A program made the translations under genes and the position numbers. A stretch of DNA of 64,000 bases from Clostridium sp. KNHs205. Its GTDB lineage: Bacteria > Bacillota > Clostridia > Lachnospirales > Lachnospiraceae. Below, in pieces: positions 55,378 through 63,038 of the stretch; position 1 is the stretch's first letter; every line of letters starts with the position of its first letter. Location: contig NZ_JNLE01000005.1 of NCBI RefSeq assembly GCF_000702945.1, forward strand, positions 868,001-932,000, read 5' to 3'. The notes below the pieces were generated by a model. That model was not told where the DNA came from and made no database searches. It saw only the letters and a program-made list of their open reading frames with translations.

Positions 55378-56309
55378 ACTTCACGCTCCCCCTGGCTTGA
55401 TTTATTGAAAAGCTGATCATCAAATTTGATATTCCTTAATATATCAATACAGGCATCACACTCACAGGTATAATATTTATGCATAAAATCATCGCTTTTG
55501 CCGCTGAACTCCAGAAGCTTTTTAAGACCTCTCGGGCCGGCTTTAACCATGTACTGATATAAACCGTCTTTTTCCATAAGCTCTGCTGCTTCTGATAAAG
55601 AAGTTTTATAGAGGTTTCCGTAATATAAGAAGGTTTCGTCACCCAGGCAGGCGTTACAGCATCCATATACATCACCGCCGGTATCCACATATAACTTTCC
55701 AGCTCCACAAAACCTCATTAACGAATCTATCTTCTCTCCCAGCATAAACCGTTCAATATTCAGTGTTTTTGCTGCTCCTATGGGCATTAATTGATTGGTA
55801 TTAATAAAAATACAGTTCATCAGATCTTTGTAGATATTCCTTACTTTTTTTGCATCGGCTCTGCTGGCACAGGACGCATGAATGGATATGTCAATATGGA
55901 GCAACCGGCAAAGCTCAACAACATTACGCACCGCTTCTTCTGACACGTATTCAAGATGATATAGATCACTGCTCACAATTATACTTGTAATTCCAGGCAG
56001 CTTTGAGAGAAGTTCGGCTCCGCGTTCCCTGTCCCTGGCCCAGGAACCATTGGTGATGATACATAGCTTTCTTCCATGAATCCGGGCAATGTTACAGGCT
56101 TCTGATAAAACCTCTAATTCGTCAAAAGGTTCACCACCTACAATGGTTATTTCCTCAATTCCCATCGCCGCAGCCTCAGAAATACATTTATGAACCAACT
56201 CGGCGTCTATTTTCCGTGAATCCCTTAAGGTATCTGTATTACTGCAGTGCCTGCAACGCATATGACAGGTTGTACAAATATTAATAACAATCCCTTTCAG
56301 CTGTTTCAT
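55374..56309 (-). CDS. Radical SAM enzyme, type B (copy 2)
   Basis: The 311-residue protein has CTTCHMRCRHC (Cys15, 19, 22), IVGGEPFDELEVL, CIITNGSWARDRE and IIVSSDLYHLEYVSEEA. The C-terminal part has LYVDTGGDVYGCCNACLGD and YYTCECDACIDI. Compared with its paralogues the region between GGEPF and the auxiliary site is well conserved, the extremities are not. It lies between two type-B paralogues and overlaps the next by 4 bp. Confidence 0.9.
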   Translation of the reverse strand: MKQLKGIVINICTTCHMRCRHCSNTDTLRDSRKIDAELVHKCISEAAAMGIEEITIVGGEPFDELEVLSEACNIARIHGRKLCIITNGSWARDRERGAELLSKLPGITSIIVSSDLYHLEYVSEEAVRNVVELCRLLHIDISIHASCASRADAKKVRNIYKDLMNCIFINTNQLMPIGAAKTLNIERFMLGEKIDSLMRFCGAGKLYVDTGGDVYGCCNACLGDETFLYYGNLYKTSLSEAAELMEKDGLYQYMVKAGPRGLKKLLEFSGKSDDFMHKYYTCECDACIDILRNIKFDDQLFNKSSQGEREV

Positions 56310-56353
56310 TAATTTATTCTCCCCTATTGCAGCATCCTGTGAACTTTTGCAGG

Positions 56354-57319
56354 TCAGGTATACAATACCTTTTCCAGCTCATTAACAAGCAGTAAGTCAT
56401 TTAACACAGTAACGCAAAATTCGCATTGAGAACTGTATAGTTTCTGAAGATAAGGACCGGCATGCTCGCATTGAGAAAGTGCCTCCACCAACCCCTTGAT
56501 ACCTTTATTTGAAATCAAATTATATACTGAATTCGTTTCCTTCTTCCTGAGAATCGTAGCAACTTCGTCTGTTTGCAGATTTCCTAACCGCAGCTGCTTC
56601 GTATCCGTACACAGAGTAGACATGCAACAGGTAAATATATCTCCCTGGCTGTCCACATAATGCTCCTCCACATCACAAAAATCAGGTATATTATCCGTAT
56701 CCTCCGGTGAAAACTCTCGTTCCACCGACTCCGATAGCTTTGCTGCTGCTCCAAAGGGCATAAGAATATTAATATTAACAAATACTTCCTTGGGAAGTTC
56801 CTGTAATAACCTCTGTAAAGAATCTGCTTCCTGTTTTGTGCAACATACTGCATTGACTGCCGTAAAAACAGAATTCTTCCTGCAGGCACTCACAGCATTC
56901 CTTATATTCTCTAATGATATATGCTCCATATGAAAAAAATCAGTACTGATCAGCAATTGTTTCATCCCATGCAGCTCAGATACGGCTTTTTCAGCCTCCT
57001 CCATGGTATCTGCCCAATATGCATTGGTAGTAACTCCCGGTAAAAGACCTTGCTCCTTCGCTTTATCAATAACTATTCTCAGCATATCTCTTTTTAGAAA
57101 GGGTTCTCCCCCGACAATATTAATTTTTTTATAGCCAAGTCCTTTTACTTTAGTGAGCCATTGCAGAAGCTTTTCTTCCCCGACTTCCCCTAATACGGTT
57201 TTACTACCAATGTTAATGCAATGCCTGCACCTCATATTACACTGATTTGTAATATTAAAATGAATTGTCTTGTTTTTCTTACGGATTTTATCGAGTAGTC
57301 CTCGCTCTATTCCAATCAT
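56354..57319 (-). CDS. Radical SAM enzyme, type B (copy 1)
   Basis: The 321-residue protein has NITNQCNMRCRHC (Cys27, 31, 34), NIVGGEPFLKRDML and GVTTNAYWADTMEEA, with LLISTDFFHMEHISLENI in the middle. The auxiliary region has HYVDSQGDIFTCCMSTLC and SSQCEFCVTVL. It belongs with the genes at 54457 and 55374. Four bases separate it from the upstream type-A gene. Whether the three type-B enzymes act in sequence on one substrate or on three positions cannot be told. Confidence 0.9.
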   Translation of the reverse strand: MIGIERGLLDKIRKKNKTIHFNITNQCNMRCRHCINIGSKTVLGEVGEEKLLQWLTKVKGLGYKKINIVGGEPFLKRDMLRIVIDKAKEQGLLPGVTTNAYWADTMEEAEKAVSELHGMKQLLISTDFFHMEHISLENIRNAVSACRKNSVFTAVNAVCCTKQEADSLQRLLQELPKEVFVNINILMPFGAAAKLSESVEREFSPEDTDNIPDFCDVEEHYVDSQGDIFTCCMSTLCTDTKQLRLGNLQTDEVATILRKKETNSVYNLISNKGIKGLVEALSQCEHAGPYLQKLYSSQCEFCVTVLNDLLLVNELEKVLYT

Positions 57320-57323
57320 TTAA

Positions 57324-58220
57324 TCACCGGCTTTGCTTTCCAATATATGTATTTTGTAAGAAACCGCAATTTTTGCAGCTTAATCCGCCTTGAAATTCCT
57401 TATATTCTTTGTCATGTATGATATCCTCAAAGGGTGTTTCATAAATATTTCCTAACGGAAGTGACTGATATAAAGTTTCCGCACATGCGTAGACATTCCC
57501 ATCCAAAGTGATATATGGAGTGATGCAGTCGTAAAACACACAACAGACATCAAATGGATTTACATATAACAGACCGTATTTATTTGCCAGTTTTTTTGCT
57601 TCTTGGAGTTTGGATAATAATTTATCCTTATGCTGATGAATGAATTGCTCCCTGCCTCTTGGTAATGAAAAATGGATTGCGCCAATTTTATGGACATATG
57701 CAAATTCTACAAGTTTTATGATTTGATCAAGATTATATTCATTAAGAGTACAATTTAAGACGTGATTTATTTTCTTATTATGTTTATTGCTATAATCACC
57801 CATGGACACTAAATTCTTTAACAGGTTGTCCAATCGATAGGTACCGCTTATTTTATTAAGTACTGGCTCATCTACTGCATCTATCGAATAAATAATCTGT
57901 TCCACATTATCAGAACGATACAGTCTATCATAGTCGATAATGATAGTGCCGTTAGTTACAATGCAGAATTTTTGATTGGAAAAATGCGATATTAAGTTGT
58001 ATAAACCGGGATATAAAAAGCTCTCACCTATTCCGCATACTATAATTCTTTTTTTACTGCCGATCGTTGCAGCCAACTGGTTTAACAATTCAATTGGTAT
58101 ATCTTTATGCCCCTCTCCCTCTTCTCTCTTAGTGCAATATACGCAATTCAAATTACATTTGTAGGTCAATTCAAGAGCCACGGCATTTGGATCGTTCATA
58201 ATTGCTTTCATATAATTCAT
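57324..58220 (-). CDS. Radical SAM/SPASM-like enzyme, type A (copy 1)
   Basis: The 298-residue protein has LTYKCNLNCVYC (Cys22, 26, 29), IVCGIGESFLYPGLYN, CIVTNGTIIID and YSIDAVDEPVLNKISGTYR. The C-terminal region has YVNPFDVCCVFYDC, NVYACAETLYQSLPLGNIY and LSCKNCGFLQ. It is a paralogue of the type-A genes at 45487 and 53529, all starting with P-N-x-V-x-x-E-x-T. It follows the first helical-protein gene by 18 bp and begins the run of six consecutive radical-SAM genes. Confidence 0.9.
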   Translation of the reverse strand: MNYMKAIMNDPNAVALELTYKCNLNCVYCTKREEGEGHKDIPIELLNQLAATIGSKKRIIVCGIGESFLYPGLYNLISHFSNQKFCIVTNGTIIIDYDRLYRSDNVEQIIYSIDAVDEPVLNKISGTYRLDNLLKNLVSMGDYSNKHNKKINHVLNCTLNEYNLDQIIKLVEFAYVHKIGAIHFSLPRGREQFIHQHKDKLLSKLQEAKKLANKYGLLYVNPFDVCCVFYDCITPYITLDGNVYACAETLYQSLPLGNIYETPFEDIIHDKEYKEFQGGLSCKNCGFLQNTYIGKQSR

Positions 58221-58238
58221 AATCTCCCCCTAAAAACA

Positions 58239-58865
58239 TTAGAAATAAACGACTGCAATTTTTTTTATTAATCTAAGTATCCGGTCTTTATTTTCCTGCC
58301 TTGTCTGATAGGAAAATCTCTCTAATACCTCTTTGAAGTGTCCGTACAAAACCTTGTTGACTTTCCCCTCGTTACAGAATTCCAACCCCTTTTCCAAAGC
58401 AGCCGCAACCAGTTCATCCTGACCGTTCTGGTAATCGAATAATGCTTTAAATATGTAAGTAATAATAAATTCCGGTCTGTTATCCGATGAAGTTTCCTGC
58501 AGTTTAAGCATTCTTTCAATGGATACCCTGCAACCATCGGCTTCCTGAAGGCGGTCATAGCACTTTTCATAGAGCATCACCTTCAGACATTCAATGAACC
58601 AGTCTTCGTCTTCCCCTGTTACCAGTTCATTATACATATCTAAAACTTGTAATAAACCTTCATGATATAAATCCTCTGTCATGAAGATCCTGGTTAAGGT
58701 ATAATATTGATAAAAAGCATATGTTAATTTTGTGGTATAATTATATTCCTGGTTATGTACTAAATTCTCCAGCATCTGTTCAAAACTATATTTAGCACTT
58801 TTAAATTTAACAATGAAATGAACCCCTTCAATCGCAGATTCTTGTGTAGCAGTAAAACAAGACAC
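58239..58865 (-). CDS. Helical protein of unknown function, paralogue 1 (first gene of the cluster)
   Basis: A GTG at 58865 is chosen over the ATG at 58892 because a near-perfect GGGAGGTGA lies seven bases upstream of it, giving about 208 residues (MSCFTATQESAIEGVHF). The protein is helical (EDWFIECLKVMLYEKCYDRL, PEFIITYIFKALFDYQNGQDEL) with no motif or signal peptide. It resembles the gene at 48561-49205. Two such genes, one at the head of the operon and one beside the precursor-like gene, suggest a binding or scaffold function. Its own function is not known. Confidence 0.6.
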   Translation of the reverse strand: MSCFTATQESAIEGVHFIVKFKSAKYSFEQMLENLVHNQEYNYTTKLTYAFYQYYTLTRIFMTEDLYHEGLLQVLDMYNELVTGEDEDWFIECLKVMLYEKCYDRLQEADGCRVSIERMLKLQETSSDNRPEFIITYIFKALFDYQNGQDELVAAALEKGLEFCNEGKVNKVLYGHFKEVLERFSYQTRQENKDRILRLIKKIAVVYF

Positions 58866-58950
58866 AAATTCACCTCCCATAGATAAAATCATTTAATCAA
58901 TAACTTTACTGTATAGCTGAATTTTGTAAATTGCATACTATATGTTACAT

Positions 58951-58972
58951 AATTAACTAATTTAAGTTAATT
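58951..58972. promoter_or_regulatory. Operator-like palindrome in the divergent control region
   Basis: AATTAACT (58951-58958) and AGTTAATT (58965-58972) are perfect arms with a 6-bp spacer, between the start of the biosynthetic operon and the divergent CPBP gene. It is a candidate regulator site. The rest of 58893-59371 is very A/T-rich and holds the CPBP promoter. Confidence 0.4.
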
Positions 58973-59160
58973 ATTTATAATCTGGTTAAATTATACAGCA
59001 GATTCTTTAACTAATCAACATTTTTATTAAACATTTTCCAAATAATGTTTTAGCTCTTATAAAAACTCAATAAACACCGGCATAAAAAAAGTATGAAAAC
59101 TGCTGCTTTTAACCATTGTCTTAATGAAACTAAAAATAACTAATATAGTTTATTTACCAA

Positions 59161-59189
59161 TTGTTACAAGGATTACTTTCCTGTATAAT
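59161..59189 (+). promoter_or_regulatory. SigA-type promoter of the CPBP protease gene
   Basis: TTGTTA (59161-59166) and TATAAT (59184-59189) are separated by exactly 17 bp on the plus strand, about 180 bp before the CPBP start. Confidence 0.6.
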
Positions 59190-59371
59190 TAATATAAGTT
59201 TATTATGCGGTTTCTTTCAAGTATCAGATTATTTGGATTTTATTATTTTATAACAGCACGAGCTTTAAAAATTTAACTGAACATAGATATACCAGTATAT
59301 CATCAATAGCTTTTAGGATAAAACAAGCAGCTAATTTTTACAGAAGGATAAAAGAATAGGAGACCTCCTGA

Positions 59372-60346
59372 ATGGAACCTGATATCAATGTGACAGAGGT
59401 TAAAAAGAACCTTAAGAAAGAAATCAACTATACCGCCCGTTCACTCTTTTTATATGAACTTGTAATGTTTTCGACAGTTGTTGTATGTTCTGTGTTTTCA
59501 ATATTAATAACTATGATGAGAAATAAGAATATGAGTGATAGCGATTATGATGCATTTATTGCTTCAATAGGAGAAAACGCCTGGTCCAGTATACTGGGAA
59601 TTGCCCTTGGATTGATAGTTATTCTTATTTATCGAAAAAAAGAATTGCTTAAACATGATTTGACCGTCGTTCAAAACAAAATGACTACAAGTACCTTTGT
59701 TGGGCTTTTATTTATTTTCATGTCCGTTCAAACCCTTTTTGGACTTTTAGGTATGCTGGCGGAATTCCTCTTGAATACCTTTGGTTATACCATGTTAGGG
59801 CAGATTGAAACAGCCACTGCAACCAGCACTACCCTCTCCATGTTCTTATATGCCAGTTTTTTGGGACCGATAGCGGAAGAGATTGTTTTTCGCGGAGCTA
59901 TGCTGCGGTCCTTTCAAAAGTTCGGAAAGCTTTATGCCATCGTAATATCTGCTATATTATTCGGCGTTTTTCATTCGAATTTCATACAGGGGATATTCGC
60001 TGCAGTGGTTGGTCTAATATTAGGCTATGTAGCCATGGAATATTCTTTTAAATGGGCGGTGCTCTTACACATAATAAATAATTTTATCTTTAGTGATGTA
60101 ATGGGCTTCCTGATAAAAGGTCTTTCAGAAGATCAGCAGAACTTAATAACTACATTCATTAATTCAATTTTCTTTCTTGTGGGTATGATTATTTTATTTA
60201 TTAATAGAAAGAAACTGTTTATTTATCTGCGTGATAACAAATCACCCAAACATCAATATAAATATACCTTTACCACCATATGGATCATACTTTTTATAGC
60301 GGTGAACATATTTTTAGCTCTCGATGGCATTGAGAAACTTACATGA
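59372..60346 (+). CDS. CPBP-family intramembrane metalloprotease
   Basis: The 324-residue membrane protein has about eight hydrophobic helices and the CPBP (CAAX protease and bacteriocin-processing) catalytic motifs in order: EEIVFRGAMLRSF (E-E-x-x-x-R, about residue 170), FGVFHSNFIQGIFA (F-x-x-x-H, about 200) and LHIINNFIF (H-x-x-x-N, about 233). CPBP proteases serve as immunity proteins, leader-cleaving enzymes or regulators in bacteriocin clusters. It is divergent from the biosynthetic operon and lies in the same mobile element, so a role in product processing or self-protection is plausible but not shown. Confidence 0.9.
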   Translation: MEPDINVTEVKKNLKKEINYTARSLFLYELVMFSTVVVCSVFSILITMMRNKNMSDSDYDAFIASIGENAWSSILGIALGLIVILIYRKKELLKHDLTVVQNKMTTSTFVGLLFIFMSVQTLFGLLGMLAEFLLNTFGYTMLGQIETATATSTTLSMFLYASFLGPIAEEIVFRGAMLRSFQKFGKLYAIVISAILFGVFHSNFIQGIFAAVVGLILGYVAMEYSFKWAVLLHIINNFIFSDVMGFLIKGLSEDQQNLITTFINSIFFLVGMIILFINRKKLFIYLRDNKSPKHQYKYTFTTIWIILFIAVNIFLALDGIEKLT

Positions 60347-60365
60347 GCAATTATATAATTGGAAG

Positions 60366-60412
60366 AAAGGCTGGATGAAATCCCTTGATTTTCTTCCAGC
60401 CTTTCCTTTATA
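60366..60412 (+). terminator. Intrinsic terminator of the CPBP gene
   Basis: AAAGGCTGGA (60366-60375) pairs perfectly with TCCAGCCTTT (60395-60404), with further pairing inside and CCTTTATATT after it, 20 bp past the CPBP stop. Confidence 0.75.
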
Positions 60413-60500
60413 TTACATACCTTTAATTATATTTTCAGTATCTCTAATTCTTTTCTATACTATTATAATATTTCTAATCCGTCCTTATATATCATATTTA

Positions 60501-60599
60501 TTATGCTTGTACCTTCCACAGATTTTGATATAATCCAACCTCTTTTACCAACTTCTCATGGCTTCCGGGCTGTAGGATATTACCTGCAGCAAATACGAG
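60501..60599 (-). pseudogene. C-terminal remnant of an ABC exporter ATPase
   Basis: On the minus strand an open frame ends at the TAA at 60501. It reads VFAAGNILQPGSHEKLVKE then VGLYQNLWKVQ, the usual last 30 residues of an ABC exporter (E-x-G-x-I-x-x-x-G-x-H-x-E-L region). The rest of the gene is absent and upstream sequence is not protein-like, so a once complete exporter was deleted or lost here. It fills the stretch 60413-60673. Confidence 0.6.
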
Positions 60600-60673
60600 A
60601 CAACAATATTAATATTACAGCTGCCTGCCTAAAAGGTAATCTGTCAAAATATATCTAATCGCTTCTTTAACGA

Positions 60674-61627
60674 TTACTTACACCCTTTATTAATTTCTTT
60701 CAACATGTTTTTTATAGCATTAACTACATACTGAGGCTGGTCTTTCATAATATAATGACTTGTGTCAGGCACAAATATAAGTTTTGAATAATCCGACCAG
60801 GTTAGCCAGTCTCTCATGACTTCATCTGACATCTGTTGGTATTCTGGACCACTTCCGCTATCTGAAGGGTGAAGTATTGTAAAGGGTATATCTCTTAAAA
60901 CATCACCTGCGTTCATTACCTGCTGAGAACTTTGAATTATCTCACTTAAAGTACCATCATTCTCTTGAAACTGTCCTAAAAATAAATCTTCCGCATCAGG
61001 AGCATACGTTCTAAAAAACTCGATGTTTTTTTGCATGGTAACTGCCGAGGTACCATCAACGCTAACAATCCCTGCTACTTCACCAGGATATTCCTTGACA
61101 AACTCTACCGCTTCTAACATTGCGACAGAATGAACAACTAATAAATATGGTCCATCTACCTCAGCTGCTTCTAGCAATGCATGCAGGTCTCTTGCCCTGT
61201 CTATAGCTGTTTTCCCAGAACCATTCTCAAATACCGACTCATCATAGGGCATGTCCTCACCATTAAGAAAAGAAGCAATATATTCTTCACTTAATGGATT
61301 TCTGTTAACACCCTTATCGCTTTGTCCCAAGCCGGCTCTGTCGTAGGTTATTGTTTTAGCATATTTAGCTATCTTTGATTGAATATTGCTCCATGTTTCA
61401 TAAGTCGTATCTTCTGAATATGTATAAATTCCATCACCATATCCGGAATCAAAAATAACAGATACATTACTGTCATTACCCATAATTTTGGCATATAAGC
61501 TTTTGTCACCTATATCCACCAAGCCTTTATTTACCGCAGTCTTTGCCGCTACTGAAACAGTAGCTGTTAATATAAGGCTTGTTGCAAGCACCAGTGTTGC
61601 TATTTTACGAATAATATTCTTTTTCAT
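60674..61627 (-). CDS. Secreted alpha/beta hydrolase
   Basis: The ATG at 61627 is chosen (MKKNIIRKIATLVLATSL, with AGAAGGAG upstream); the frame to 61870 would run across the element boundary into the subtilase and is spurious. The 317-residue product has a signal peptide ending at about VSVAAKT, then an alpha/beta-hydrolase fold: VIFDSGYGDG, TITYDRAGLGQSD, and a nucleophile elbow LLVVHSVAMLEAV where the usual G-x-S-x-G is V-H-S-V-A, so activity is uncertain. A C-terminal DTSHYIMKDQPQYV supplies the His. It is the last gene inside the right end of the element. Confidence 0.8.
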   Translation of the reverse strand: MKKNIIRKIATLVLATSLILTATVSVAAKTAVNKGLVDIGDKSLYAKIMGNDSNVSVIFDSGYGDGIYTYSEDTTYETWSNIQSKIAKYAKTITYDRAGLGQSDKGVNRNPLSEEYIASFLNGEDMPYDESVFENGSGKTAIDRARDLHALLEAAEVDGPYLLVVHSVAMLEAVEFVKEYPGEVAGIVSVDGTSAVTMQKNIEFFRTYAPDAEDLFLGQFQENDGTLSEIIQSSQQVMNAGDVLRDIPFTILHPSDSGSGPEYQQMSDEVMRDWLTWSDYSKLIFVPDTSHYIMKDQPQYVVNAIKNMLKEINKGCK

Positions 61628-61765
61628 TTTTCTTACTCCTTCTGCTATTGATGTAGTTAACTGTTCTGATATCTTATGCTTCATTATTTTACTTTTATTG
61701 GTTATTATAACACATTTTGGCGGTATGTCAAATTTCCCCTGGGCTTTCGATTTCGACCACGGGAT

Positions 61766-61773
61766 ACATGTGA
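61766..61773 (+). other. Right attachment-site core
   Basis: ACATGTGA at 61766-61773 repeats the left core at 34291-34298. To its right the subtilase frame continues with TGIAAGNGRASNGLYRG; to its left is element sequence (CGACCACGGGAT). Confidence 0.8.
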
Positions 61774-62918
61774 CCGGCATAGCTGCAGGAAACGGCAGAG
61801 CCAGCAATGGTCTGTACCGCGGCGTGGCTTCCCAGAGTGAGCTGCTGATAGTAAAGCTTGGTTCCTCCATCAGTAACTCTTTCCCAAGAACAACTCAGTT
61901 AATGCAGGGGATTGATTACTGCGTAAAACGCTCTCTGGCTTTAAACAGGCCTATGGCTATCAATATCAGTTTTGGCACCAACTATGGTTCCCATACGGGA
62001 AATTCTCTTCTGGAGACCTACATGAGCGATATTGCTAACAGGGGTCGTATAAATATCTGTGTTGGAACTGGAAATGAAGGCACAGCAGCAAAACATACAA
62101 GCGGAGTCTTAAGTATGACTCCGGGTGCCTCAAGAGAGCTGGTAGAGCTGGCTGTAGGAGAATATGAATTCACCTTTAATCTGCAGATCTGGAAAAATTT
62201 CTATGATCAGTTTGATATTTCAATAACTTCTCCTGGAGGTACCAGGGTAGGACCAATCCCTGAGCGGCTTGGAACACAGCAATTTCGTATTGGTCCCACA
62301 GAAATCTATCTATTTTACGGAAAACCAGTACCCTTTAACAGCCAGCAGGAAATTTATCTGGAGTTTATACCGGTGAATGATTACGTGGAATCGGGTATAT
62401 GGACGATTGAACTGGTTCCGCGTAGTATCGTAGTAGGAAATTACGATATGTGGCTTCCGTCAGGAGGCGTATTAAATCCTCAAACAGCTTTTCTAAGACC
62501 CACCGAAGTAACTACTCTTACTATCCCCTCAACCGCTGTAAGAGTAATCTCTGTAGGCGCCTATGACGGCTCCAATGACAGCCTTGCTTACTTTTCAGGA
62601 AGAGGTTTTCCAAGGGGTGGTTTTCCCATTAAACCGGATCTGGTAGCGCCCGGTGTAAATATAAATTCCTGTTCGCCCGGAGGAGGTTATACCGTACGCT
62701 CCGGTACCAGTATGGCAACTCCTTTTGTTACCGGCAGTTGTGCCCTTATGATGCAGTGGGGAATCGTAGATGGCCATGACCTTTTTATGTACGGTGAGAA
62801 GATGCGTGCCTATCTTATTGCTGGGGCCAGAGAGCTTCCTTTCGAACCGGTGTATCCCAACCCAACCTTCGGCTATGGTGCCTTGTGTTTAAGAAATACA
62901 TTTATGTTGACGCAATAA
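61766..62918 (+). pseudogene. 3' part of the Csp-like subtilase (S8) split by the mobile element
   Basis: From HVTGIAAGNG on, about 383 residues are intact to the stop at 62918. They hold the substrate-site GSSISNSFP, the oxyanion-hole Asn in INICVGTGNEGT, and the catalytic Ser in SGTSMATPFVTGSCALMMQW. A jelly-roll-like insert (FTFNLQIWKNFYDQFDISITSPGG) typical of Csp-type subtilases lies between them. It has no start codon or ribosome site of its own in front. With the fragment at 33692 it completes a protein of about 585 residues when the element is removed. Confidence 0.92.
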
Positions 62919-62949
62919 CCAGACCATTTTGGCTTAATTATAATACACA

Positions 62950-63008
62950 AAATCCATGAAACACTGTCAAGGCAAAGGTTTCAGCCTTTACTGTGATTCA
63001 TGGATTTT
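62950..63008. terminator. Bidirectional terminator after the subtilase 3' part
   Basis: AAAATCCATGAA at the left and TTCATGGATTTT at the right pair perfectly, with CAAAGG/CCTTT and CAC/GTG inside. It separates the subtilase from the converging gene at 63039. Confidence 0.8.
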
Positions 63009-63038
63009 AAATAACATCCCTTTACTCCTTCTTCATAA

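Larger units (their letters stand above)
34291..61773. mobile_element. 27.5-kb serine-recombinase element carrying a radical-SAM biosynthetic cluster
   Basis: The boundaries are defined by interruption of a single subtilase frame and by the shared ACATGTGA. Joining the outer flanks restores GHGTHV-TGIAAGNG in frame. Joining the inner ends gives an attP-like site with 17-bp imperfect inverted arms (13 of 17 match) ending CCAC and GTGG around a 14-bp centre. A large serine recombinase is encoded 72 bp inside the left end. Cargo: a 20-gene minus-strand biosynthetic unit, a CPBP protease, a decayed ABC exporter and an alpha/beta hydrolase. No relaxase, coupling protein, type IV secretion or phage structural genes were seen, so transfer would need outside help. 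Confidence 0.9.

Noticed and set aside
61488-61765. Upstream extension of the subtilase 3' frame (ORF opening at 61488)
   Set aside because: It is antisense to the hydrolase gene, has no ribosome site, and reads into the true subtilase sequence only by chance across the junction.
34291-61773. Prophage or self-transmissible conjugative element
   Set aside because: No capsid, portal, terminase, relaxase, coupling protein or type IV secretion genes; only a recombinase and cargo.
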